From Flavobacteriales bacterium (lineage in GTDB: Bacteria; Bacteroidota; Bacteroidia; Flavobacteriales_F; PHOS-HE28), in assembly GCA_016719225.1 (NCBI GenBank), contig JADKAN010000003.1, forward strand, positions 310,001 to 374,000: 64,000 nt of DNA. Reading direction: 5' to 3'. Below, piece by piece: positions 36,511 to 44,858 of the stretch. The notes under the pieces are model-generated. The model saw only the letters and a program-made list of their open reading frames with translations. It had not been told where the DNA came from and made no database searches. The translations under genes and the position numbers were made by a program. The stretch's first letter is position 1. Each line of letters opens with the position of its first letter.

Positions 36511-37751
36511 ATGAGACATACAAACATAAAATTCTGGGCATTGGCCGGACTATTGGGCTGTGCGATGAGTTCCACGGCGCAAGTGTCACTCCTTACAAAT
36601 AACATAACTGGAACTGGCCCATACGTTGGCTGCGACGCCAACAGCAATCAACCCCTGCGGGTAAAAACGGAAGCGAACTACAACATTGATTGGTACACCG
36701 CTGCGATACAACGCATGCGGTTGAACAAGAAGTTGACTACCACCATAAACGGAGCAAGCGCAGTTGCTGATGGCTTTTTGCTCCTGAGCGGCCAGCCGGA
36801 TGCGTTTACCAATACCAGCAGCAAGGCCCCTGGGCCTTGAACGGGAATGCCGCCATTAACTCAATAGACAGCACCGTGCTGTGGAGCGGAGTGAAGGTGG
36901 TGGGAGTCCGTGGTTTCGCCGATGGGAACTTCCTAGTCAATCCGGCCAACATACGTGGCGTATGGGGTATCGGGCGTAGGCCCCAACCGGGTGGTTGGGG
37001 TTATGGTGGCTGGTTCGATGGTTACACGTATTGCTCACTGGGTGCTTGGGGGCCTTCGGACGCGCAACTGAAGGAGAATGTAATGCCGCTCGAAGGTGCC
37101 ATGGAGAAGCTACTGCTATTGCAGCCGAAGTCCTACACCTACAAGGCATCGGATTTCCCGACTATGGGATTGGACGATGCTGTACACTTCGGCGTGATCG
37201 CCCAAGAGTTGGAAGAGGTCTTTCCCGAACTTGTACATGACACGGAACAACCCGCTGCGGTGGACAGTATGGGCAATGAGATTGCGGCAGCCGTAAACTT
37301 CAAGATGGTGAATCAGGAGGGCTTATTGCCTTGGGTGATCGCCGGCATGCAAGAACAACAAGCAACCATTTCCAGCCTACAATCCCAAGTGGCCGCCATG
37401 CAGCAACAAATAGCTGCCTGCTGCGCCGCCCAAGGCCAAGATATGGCCCCGAACAACGGCGACCAGCGCAACGCACCAGCGGAAGAGTTGAAGGAGCAAC
37501 GCTTGCTCATTATTCCCAACCCGGTGGCGGATCTTACCACGCTGCGCTACTACGTTCCACAGGCTGGCCAAGTAAGCCTGCAGGTAAGCAGCGCGGATGG
37601 CAAACCCATGGAGACCTTGCGTGAGGAGAAGGCGGAGGCCGGTGAGTTCAGCTACACTTGGAACACCACGCAATTGGCGGCAGGCACGTATTTCTGCACC
37701 TTAATGGTGGATGGTAACGTAGTGGTGAAGCGGGCGGTGAAAGTGAAGTAA
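36511..37751 (+). pseudogene. Frameshifted T9SS cargo with S74 intramolecular chaperone domain
   Basis: Two frames (36511-36840 and 36837-37751) together encode one protein. The first has the signal peptide (MRHTNIKFWALAGLLGCAMSSTAQ) and a short passenger; the second continues with WALNGNAAINS, then an S74 endosialidase-type chaperone domain (SDAQLKENVMPLEGA, GVIAQELEEVFPELV, MVNQEGLLPWVIAGM), a coiled coil (EQQATISSLQSQVAAMQQQ) and a T9SS sorting domain (IIPNPVADLTTLRYYV ... GTYFCTLMVDG). Adding one C to the CCCC at 36827-36830 joins them in frame, giving about 413 residues. The break may be a real mutation, phase variation or a homopolymer sequencing error. Confidence 0.8.
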
Positions 37752-37763
37752 AGGGCATTTGGC

Positions 37764-37855
37764 AAAAGCCGAGCGCCTGCGTGAGCATGGAACACTCGGC
37801 AAAAAGCCGAGCGTTGGGGTCAGTGGCACTCGGCCAAAAGCCGAGCGCCTGCGTA
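37764..37855. repeat. Three short palindromic repeat units
   Basis: CAAAAGCCGAGCGCCTGCGT occurs at 37764-37783 and 37836-37855, with a diverged copy at 37801-37820. The second and third copies are preceded by CTCGGC, forming hairpins CTCGGC/GCCGAG around an A-rich loop (37796-37812 and 37830-37846). Confidence 0.85.
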
Positions 37856-37864
37856 AGAGAAATG

Positions 37865-37901
37865 GATCGGGCTGTCGCGATGGGCGATGGCCCGATCTTT
37901 T
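37865..37901 (+). terminator. Rho-independent terminator
   Basis: GATCGGGC pairs with GCCCGATC and is followed by TTTT. It lies about 110 bases after the S74/T9SS gene and probably ends that transcript. Confidence 0.75.
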
Positions 37902-38019
37902 ATCAAGGTTCTTGAAGTTATACCATATCGTCATATGGTATTACCGAAAGAAGCGATGGCCGCCAGGAAGCAAAGGTGGTCGAAGGATTTAGGTGCTGCG
38001 TAGCGCATTCATCCCTCCC

Positions 38020-39165
38020 TCACAACCCCATACCATTCTTCCTCACCAGCACGGCCTGATAACCCGTAGGACCAAACGAAACGCCCGGCGCAACGAAACC
38101 GCCATCATCCAGAAAGGTGATCGCGTGCAGGGCGGTGGTAAGATCGATCGGATAGGCGCGTTGCCACAGTTTAGTGCCCGTGGTGCTCACGCGCATGGCC
38201 ATGCCGTTGGTAAGATGATCGCTGCCCGATCCGCCTACCAAGAGCAGTTCCCCATTGGAAAATGCTCGGATGCCTTCCGTGGAATTCGCAGCGGCCACAT
38301 CGCCGAAGGTCCGTGTCCACAGGGTGTCGCCGGCGGCATCCATCGCCATTACGTAGGTGCTGCGAACGTGCTGCGCGCCCAACTGCGGGCCGTAGCTATC
38401 GGTGCGTCCGGCGAGATAGAAATTGGCCCCACTACGTGCAATGCCATTGAAAAGATCCTCCTTTGTGCCGCCCCAACTTTGCCACCAGAGCTCTGCGCCG
38501 TTTGCGTCCACGGCCAGTACGTAGGCATCCACGTCCCCGCTGAAGTTGCTAACGCGGCCCGCGGCCATGTAGCCGTTGTCCATCAAGGCCACGCCGTTCA
38601 GCGCATCATCGCCTCCGGTGCCGTAGTGTTGGCTCCACAGCAGCGTTCCGCTGGACGTGAGCCGCAGCAGCAACGCATCGCTGTTCGGCCCGCCGCGAAA
38701 GGTGCCGCAGGCGATCACGCCGTTGTCCGCCGTGCGTTCCAGTCCGCGCAGTTCCTCTTATTTCAGCGGATCATCGGAAGTCCAGGTCCACAGCACGGTG
38801 CCGGTGGTTGTGATCTTGGCCACCAAGGCGTCCTGGTCCGAGCGGCCCGGTGCGATCACCGAGCCGCAAAGCAGGATGTTGCCATCACCGGAAGCCACGG
38901 CGGCCTGCACGAAACAAGTGCCGGCGATGTCCACGTTGTTCCACTGCGGGTTGCTTCCGTCCAGCGCAGTGCGCAGCAGCTTGATCTGCATTTTGGCACC
39001 GGTGCTCGACGCTTCGCGAACAACGGTGGACAAGCCCGTGGCATCGCTAACCGTGCCCACGGCGGCTTGCAAGCGATGGTCGCCGTATTGAAGTTGAAAT
39101 CCTTGCGCATGCACCATTCCCGTCGCCAAGAGCGCGCATGCGGGAAGGAACATGCGCTTCATCAT
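38020..39165 (-). pseudogene. Secreted repeat protein interrupted by an in-frame stop
   Basis: From ATG 39165 the frame reads MMKRMFLPACALLATGMVHAQ (signal peptide) and continues to an in-frame TAA at 38758-38760. Directly after the stop the same frame continues with the same type of sequence for about 245 residues to 38020 (GTFRGGPNSDALLLRLTSSG, YLAGRTDSYGPQ, AFSNGELLLVGGS). Both halves are beta-propeller-like repeats with GTLLWSQHYG / GAELWWQSWG / GDTLWTRTFG motifs. Intact length would be about 381 residues. No sorting domain follows. It overlaps the macroglobulin stop by four bases (ATGA). The stop may be a real nonsense mutation or a sequence error. Confidence 0.75.
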
Positions 39166-42100
39166 TTGGAACTGGTGGCTTCCCCGGGTTTGGAAACGGT
39201 GACCCATTGACCGCCGTTGCGCGCGTTGATGGTGTTGTCGTACATCGCGGAGCAAGTGGTGCTCGGCAGATGGAAACGCCCGGTGTAGGCGGCATTCAGG
39301 AGCACGCTCCACGTGCGGCTCTCACCAGGGCCTAGATCGAAGTAGGTCAGCACGCGGTCGTCGCGGATGTCCTGATAGGTGAACGGGCTGTTCATCTGCA
39401 CGTTCTCCGTGCCTTCCAAGCGGCTGTTGCGGATCTCCCAACCACTGGGGAAGACCTGCGTGAGCGCCAGTTGCTGCAAGGTGCCTCGCATGCCGGGGTT
39501 GCCCACCGTCACCATTGCAATAAAGTCGGTGCCTTGGCCCAAGTTGGCGGGATCGACCACGCCTCCCTCCATGGTGGTGTACTTCACCGACATGGCCAAA
39601 CCGTTGCTGGCAGGATGTTCTTCTCCCGGAGGGGGCACGCCGGTACGCACGAGCCGCACATAGAGCAGGTTCTTTCCCGTGTTCACCACGTTCACCTTCT
39701 TTTTTCCATCGGGCACGGGCAGGTCCATGCGCACAATGGGCCGTTCGCTCATGCGCTCCTGCGCTGTCGCTCCGTTCACGCTGGTGCTGAAGTGCATGGC
39801 CCTGTCCGGCGTGGTGCCGCCTACCACGCGGCTCACGGCGAGCAATGCCCACGCGGTGCTTTGGGTGCTGTACCAGTTGCCCGAAGCAAGGCGGGTCCCG
39901 ATGTTCTTCACCACGCCCGCTGCGCCGGCTTTGTCACCCATGCGCATCAAGGCCTCGGCTATGATGGCGTCATCGCGGAGGTCGCTGCCGTAGGTCCAGC
40001 CCATTTCCACATAGCTCGGAATGCTTGTCGTTAAACCCTTCGCGATCTCTTGCGCCACATCGTTCCGGTTGTTCAGCGCATATGCTGCTGCCAGCATCCA
40101 CTTGGCCTGCAAACCGATGCCGGGCGTGGTGCGCAAGCGGTTCATGGAGCCGGACTCGGCCTGGTTTGCCAGGGCCAGCGTGTAGAGGCGATAGGCTTGG
40201 GTGAGCGAGCTGCGGTCCATGTGCCAACCACCGCTGTTCTCGGGTGCCCAATCGCGCGCTTGGCGGCGGGTGTAGGCCAGCCACTTGTCCTTCAGGCCGG
40301 GCATCAACGCGAAGCCTTTGCGTTCCGCTTCGATCATGAAATGGCCCGCGTAAGCGCTGGTCCATTCGTCCACCTCGCGCTGGCCGGGCCAATACGCAAA
40401 GCCGCCGCTGCCTGTCTGGAACTGGGAATATTTCCGCAACGCGGCTTCCACATTGGCGCGCATTTCGGCCACGGTGGCATCATTCATCTCCATTACGTCG
40501 GCGAGGAAAAGTTGCGGAAAGGCCTTGCTGGTGGTCTGTTCCAAGCAGCCATGCGGATAGTCGATCAGGAATTGTAAGCGACGACCAAGGTCCAATGGGG
40601 GCAGGGTGCTCAGCTCCAGATAGGCGCTGTTGGTGCCGCCCACGCCCAATGCTTCCGGACTTCCTTCCCAGCGCTGTCCGGCTTCGAGCACCATTTCCGT
40701 GGCCTCCGTTTCCGGCGAGCCCGCTTGGCGCACGTCCACCTCAATGGACTGGGTGGCCTTTTCGCCCGCGCCAGTGGCAGTTAGCATCACTTTGCCAATG
40801 CCGATGCGGTTGTTCATTTTCACGCGGAACACAACGGTCTGCTCGCCGGTGGCGGGGAAAGTGAGCGCCTGCGTGGTGGGACCCAGCACGGTGAACAGGT
40901 CGTTGGCCTCCAGCGCGAGCTGCACGTTCTTCACCTTCGCTTCCATGGCGAAAACGGTTACGGGCAGGTCCACCGTTTCACCGGGACCCGTAACGCGCGG
41001 CAGGGTGGCCAAAAGCATCAGCGGCTTGCGCACGGGCACGGCTTTTTCGGCGCTGCCATAGGCTGCTTGCGGGGTGCCGGCGACCACCATGATGCGCACG
41101 CTGCCCACGTAGTTGCTGATAGTGAACTGATGTGTGGCTTTCTTGCCTTTTTCCAGTTTGAAGGGGCCGACGAAATGCACCACGGGCTTGAAGCGCTGGG
41201 CCTTCGTGGCCTGCGCGGGGCTGGCCTGGTCGCTGCCGCCCAACGCCAAAATGCGGCGTAGTTGCTGCCCGAATGCACCGATGACCTGATCGTAAACATC
41301 CCACGTACGCACGCCAAGGGCCTCTTTCGCGTAGAAGTAGTTCCATGGATCGGGCGTTTTGAAACGCGTGAGATCGAGCAGGCCTTCATCCACGATGGCG
41401 AGCGTGTACGTCATGGCCTTTCCATCCTTTTCGGATACGCTGACGCTGAAAGATTCATCGGTCTTGATAGCGGGCGGTGCTGCGATCACCGGGGTGAGGT
41501 GCGTTGCAGCGTTCTCTACCGGGATCGGTATCACGCCGTACATGCGGATGGGCAGATCATTGGCGGTCCCGTCCTCCTTGGGTGCGGTGAGGGCGTGCGG
41601 TTGTATCAAGGTGATGTGGGCGAATGCATTCGGAGCCATTTCCGCAGTGACGGGAAAGCGGAACACGGTCTCCTTTTCCTTCAGTTCCACCCATTGCGCG
41701 GAGAGGATCCTGCTGCCGTTCTCGATGCTCACCAAGGCGCGTCCCTTGCCAGAGCTGGGGAAGGTGATGGCGCATTCGTCGCCCACGGCGTACTTCTCCT
41801 TGTCGCTGTTGAAACGCAGCATGGCCGCGTCCTTACTGCCCTCGCGCCGGCTGCGTCCACCGTATCCCGGCCAGTCCACGTAGAGCTGTGCCGCACTTAC
41901 ATGGCCGCTGGTGGGATCGCTCACACGCACGATGAAGCGGCCCCACAACGGGCGGTCCACCCGGAAGTTGAAGTTGGCCTTCCCTTTTGCGTCCGTAGTG
42001 ATGTGTTGTTCGCTGATGACGCGTGAGCTGGGCGCGTTCAGGTAGTTGGAAGGTCCGTCCATGTCCCCGTTCCACCACCAGTCGTAGCTCACTTTCACTA

Positions 42101-44762
42101 CCTGCACGTCCAATGCGTGGTTTGGCAGAGGCTTCCCTTCCGAATCCAAGGAGACGGCGCCCAACGCATACGTAGTGTCGGTGAAGTAGCTACCCCAGTA
42201 ATTATCCGTTACAGGGATCTTAACGCCGGCATATGCGGTGTAGGGGTAGTAGGTCACGTCGGTCCGGTCCATGCTGGCATCGCCGCCGGCCTCGAAGACG
42301 CGCGTCACCACATTGGCTTTCACCGCTGCGGGGCTTCGTTCGTTCATCTCCAGATCGAAAGGGAAGGAGGCATGCCCGTTCACGTCCAAGCGCCCGTCGT
42401 AAACGGTGCTTTCCTCTGCATTCAGATCGTTCGAGAGGTCATCGAAGGCATAGTCACCGTAGCCCTTGAAGTCGGCCGAAGCGCGGGTCAAGCTCACGGT
42501 GACCTTGGCAGCGAGCTTGGATGCCGGTGCACCGTGCAACCAGTTGGCTTGAAGCTGCACGTTCTTCTTGCTTGCAGAGGAGAGACGTTCACCGCCAAGG
42601 TCCAACAGGATCTTGATGCGGTTGGGCTTTACGGTTTCAATGCGGATCGATCGATGGAAGCTGGTACCACCGACGGACACACGTGCGTTCCATATACCCG
42701 TTGGCGCATCTGGCGGCGTGGCGCAACGGAACGCGTAAACGCCGTCCGTGCCGCTGGTGCGCACGATGCGCTGCGCCAAGCGGCCTTGCGGGTCGGAGAG
42801 CTCGAAGGTGACGGGGATGTCCTTCGGTAAGGGGATACGCGGCTGTTGCAGCATGAAGGTGAGATAGAGGGAATCACCCGGTCGCCACACACCGCGCTCG
42901 CCGTATATAAAGCCTTTCAAACCCTTATCCACGCTTTCGCCCTGCACGTCGAATTCGCTCACGCTGAGGGCGCTTCCATCGTCCGTTTTCAAGTAGCCGC
43001 GCTGATCACCTTTGCTGGCCACGATCAAGAACGGCTTACGGTCGCTGGGCGGCAACACAGCCATGCCATTGTTATCCGTAACGGGTTCCGCCATGGTCCG
43101 CCTTTGCAGGTCCAATACATGCAGTTTCACGCCGCTCACGGGCGCGGTGGTGCGCAGGTCGCTCACGGCCAACAGCATCGATCCGTCATTGCCACGCTTG
43201 GCGATCAAGCCCAGGTCCGAAGCAAGGATGTTGCGCTGCACCACGTTGTTCTTTCCGCGGAAATAGCTGGCGGAGCAGGGGTCTTCACGCTCTTCGTAAT
43301 TGTATTCCCCTTCGTCATCATAGTCGTCGTAGTAGTAATAGCTGTTCGACTGGTCCCACTGGGCATTTTCGTCCGGAGCTTCTTCGGGAGTGGTTTGCGG
43401 CAGCACGGTCTTCGGCGCCTCGCCACAGGGGTAGGTGGAGTAGGCTTGGCGGAAGCCGATGATCACACGATAGATCGCACCGGGCTCTGTTCTCAGCAGC
43501 TTGTCCAGGTCCAGGTAATAGCGTGTCCACTCGCCGGGCTTGGCCATCTCCTTACCGTCCAGCGGCACGGTACGGCGCACCACAGGCCGCGCAACTCGGG
43601 CCAGTTCACGCTCTCCGTTAAGCTCGTTCACTTGCAGGAATTGCGGCACGTTGTCGGCGTAGATCCGGATGATCTGCACGTCCACAGCATTCAGGTTGAC
43701 CGCTTCGAAAGGAAAAAGCAGCCCGTCCGTGGAAGGCAGGATGGTACCACTGCCCACAGCGCGCACATCGGGCTTTACCTCCTCGAAGAAGAGGTCCACG
43801 GTGATGTCCTTCCCGATCGCTCTGCCGTTCACGTTCTTGAGCCCCGCAGCAACGAATGCACTTTGTTCACCGATCAGGCGTTGGCCGGGATAGATCAACA
43901 ATTTGTTACCTACGATGGCGAGCCGACAATCGTCCACGCCGGAGATGCCTGCCAATCCGCTGAGGTCCTGCGTCGGATCCAGCGGATCGCTGAAAAGCAG
44001 CGTGGCATATTCCTCATCGGTCGTGCTGGTCTCGGAGGCCACCAATTGGATGTCGCCAAGGGCCGGGATGGTGAATGTTCTGGCCCCGGAGCCGCTGCCG
44101 CCGATCGGCTTTCCGTCCCAATGGAATTCAACGGCACTCGCTTGCTCTCCTCGTTTTACGCTATCGGCAACTGCCCGATGCAACGTGCCGCCGGGCTCGT
44201 GTTCCCAATGCATTTTCAGCGTGTGCCCATCCTGTGTCGCGCTGACACATTTGGCCAGATCCAGACCAGTGGCGTCGTCGCTGGTGAACACACTCACTAC
44301 CACACGCTGCCACGAAAGATCCGTGGGATCCAGGCTTTGCAGATCACTGATGCGGAGGTCGATGTTCTGCTCATAAGTGGCAAATCCGAACCGCAGTTCC
44401 TGCAAATTCGCGGGTACGTCCGCGAGTTTGCCTAACCGGAAAGTGACATTGTAGTTGGTCGCTTGGAGAAGTCGTTCACGAGGCTGGAATGCAAGCGTAT
44501 GCGCATCTTCCCAACGCACCGAGCCTTCCGTCCTCGGATCCAGTTGGAAGAGTTGCTGCAAGGCTGCTTCGGATGTGTCCTTTAAGGCCAGCCCTTCATG
44601 GAGGCGCACCAGAACTTTCGCCCGGGCGGAAATGTGCCCGGCCGTGAATGCTGATATGTAGGGGACAAACTCGCCTCCAGGGCGCTGCAGGGCCTCCTTT
44701 TTGTGGCAAGCGGAAACGAAGAGCAGGGCGGCCAGGGCAAAGAGAAGGGGACGGGTTCGCAT
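39162..44762 (-). CDS. Bacterial alpha-2-macroglobulin lipoprotein with thioester
   Basis: This 1866-residue protein traps proteases in the periplasm, by analogy with E. coli YfhM. It has a lipoprotein signal (MRTRPLLFALAALLFVSAC, Cys19), several MG beta domains (about residues 30-1150), a bait-type region, and the thioester motif GCLEQT with Cys1406 and Gln1409, in the context DYPHGCLEQTTS. An alpha-toroid TED domain follows (about 1390-1660), then a receptor-binding-like C-terminal domain. Members in other bacteria pair with the glycosyltransferase PbpC; no such gene is adjacent here. A promoter box is four bases before the ATG. The next gene starts in its stop codon. Confidence 0.95.
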   Translation of the reverse strand: MRTRPLLFALAALLFVSACHKKEALQRPGGEFVPYISAFTAGHISARAKVLVRLHEGLALKDTSEAALQQLFQLDPRTEGSVRWEDAHTLAFQPRERLLQATNYNVTFRLGKLADVPANLQELRFGFATYEQNIDLRISDLQSLDPTDLSWQRVVVSVFTSDDATGLDLAKCVSATQDGHTLKMHWEHEPGGTLHRAVADSVKRGEQASAVEFHWDGKPIGGSGSGARTFTIPALGDIQLVASETSTTDEEYATLLFSDPLDPTQDLSGLAGISGVDDCRLAIVGNKLLIYPGQRLIGEQSAFVAAGLKNVNGRAIGKDITVDLFFEEVKPDVRAVGSGTILPSTDGLLFPFEAVNLNAVDVQIIRIYADNVPQFLQVNELNGERELARVARPVVRRTVPLDGKEMAKPGEWTRYYLDLDKLLRTEPGAIYRVIIGFRQAYSTYPCGEAPKTVLPQTTPEEAPDENAQWDQSNSYYYYDDYDDEGEYNYEEREDPCSASYFRGKNNVVQRNILASDLGLIAKRGNDGSMLLAVSDLRTTAPVSGVKLHVLDLQRRTMAEPVTDNNGMAVLPPSDRKPFLIVASKGDQRGYLKTDDGSALSVSEFDVQGESVDKGLKGFIYGERGVWRPGDSLYLTFMLQQPRIPLPKDIPVTFELSDPQGRLAQRIVRTSGTDGVYAFRCATPPDAPTGIWNARVSVGGTSFHRSIRIETVKPNRIKILLDLGGERLSSASKKNVQLQANWLHGAPASKLAAKVTVSLTRASADFKGYGDYAFDDLSNDLNAEESTVYDGRLDVNGHASFPFDLEMNERSPAAVKANVVTRVFEAGGDASMDRTDVTYYPYTAYAGVKIPVTDNYWGSYFTDTTYALGAVSLDSEGKPLPNHALDVQVVKVSYDWWWNGDMDGPSNYLNAPSSRVISEQHITTDAKGKANFNFRVDRPLWGRFIVRVSDPTSGHVSAAQLYVDWPGYGGRSRREGSKDAAMLRFNSDKEKYAVGDECAITFPSSGKGRALVSIENGSRILSAQWVELKEKETVFRFPVTAEMAPNAFAHITLIQPHALTAPKEDGTANDLPIRMYGVIPIPVENAATHLTPVIAAPPAIKTDESFSVSVSEKDGKAMTYTLAIVDEGLLDLTRFKTPDPWNYFYAKEALGVRTWDVYDQVIGAFGQQLRRILALGGSDQASPAQATKAQRFKPVVHFVGPFKLEKGKKATHQFTISNYVGSVRIMVVAGTPQAAYGSAEKAVPVRKPLMLLATLPRVTGPGETVDLPVTVFAMEAKVKNVQLALEANDLFTVLGPTTQALTFPATGEQTVVFRVKMNNRIGIGKVMLTATGAGEKATQSIEVDVRQAGSPETEATEMVLEAGQRWEGSPEALGVGGTNSAYLELSTLPPLDLGRRLQFLIDYPHGCLEQTTSKAFPQLFLADVMEMNDATVAEMRANVEAALRKYSQFQTGSGGFAYWPGQREVDEWTSAYAGHFMIEAERKGFALMPGLKDKWLAYTRRQARDWAPENSGGWHMDRSSLTQAYRLYTLALANQAESGSMNRLRTTPGIGLQAKWMLAAAYALNNRNDVAQEIAKGLTTSIPSYVEMGWTYGSDLRDDAIIAEALMRMGDKAGAAGVVKNIGTRLASGNWYSTQSTAWALLAVSRVVGGTTPDRAMHFSTSVNGATAQERMSERPIVRMDLPVPDGKKKVNVVNTGKNLLYVRLVRTGVPPPGEEHPASNGLAMSVKYTTMEGGVVDPANLGQGTDFIAMVTVGNPGMRGTLQQLALTQVFPSGWEIRNSRLEGTENVQMNSPFTYQDIRDDRVLTYFDLGPGESRTWSVLLNAAYTGRFHLPSTTCSAMYDNTINARNGGQWVTVSKPGEATSSK

Positions 44763-44766
44763 GTGC

Positions 44767-44774
44767 GAAAGGTA
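44767..44774 (-). promoter_or_regulatory. -7 box four bases before the macroglobulin start
   Basis: The minus strand reads TACCTTTC, then GCAC and ATG. Transcription would begin about at the start codon. Confidence 0.45.
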
Positions 44775-44858
44775 GACGAGGCGACCGCGTTCAACTCGGC
44801 CCATAGCGCTCTTGGACGGAAAAAAATAAAAGTCCAATAAGTCGAAGGCAGGGGTGCG

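Noticed and set aside
37764..37855. CRISPR array
   Set aside because: Only three diverged units with unequal short spacers and internal hairpins, and no cas genes nearby.
37993..39210. Plus-strand open frame of 405 codons
   Set aside because: It is antisense to the interrupted secreted protein, has low-complexity composition and no signal or domain.
42846..44435. Long plus-strand open frame of 529 codons
   Set aside because: It is antisense to the alpha-2-macroglobulin gene and has a His- and Gly-rich composition without domain features.
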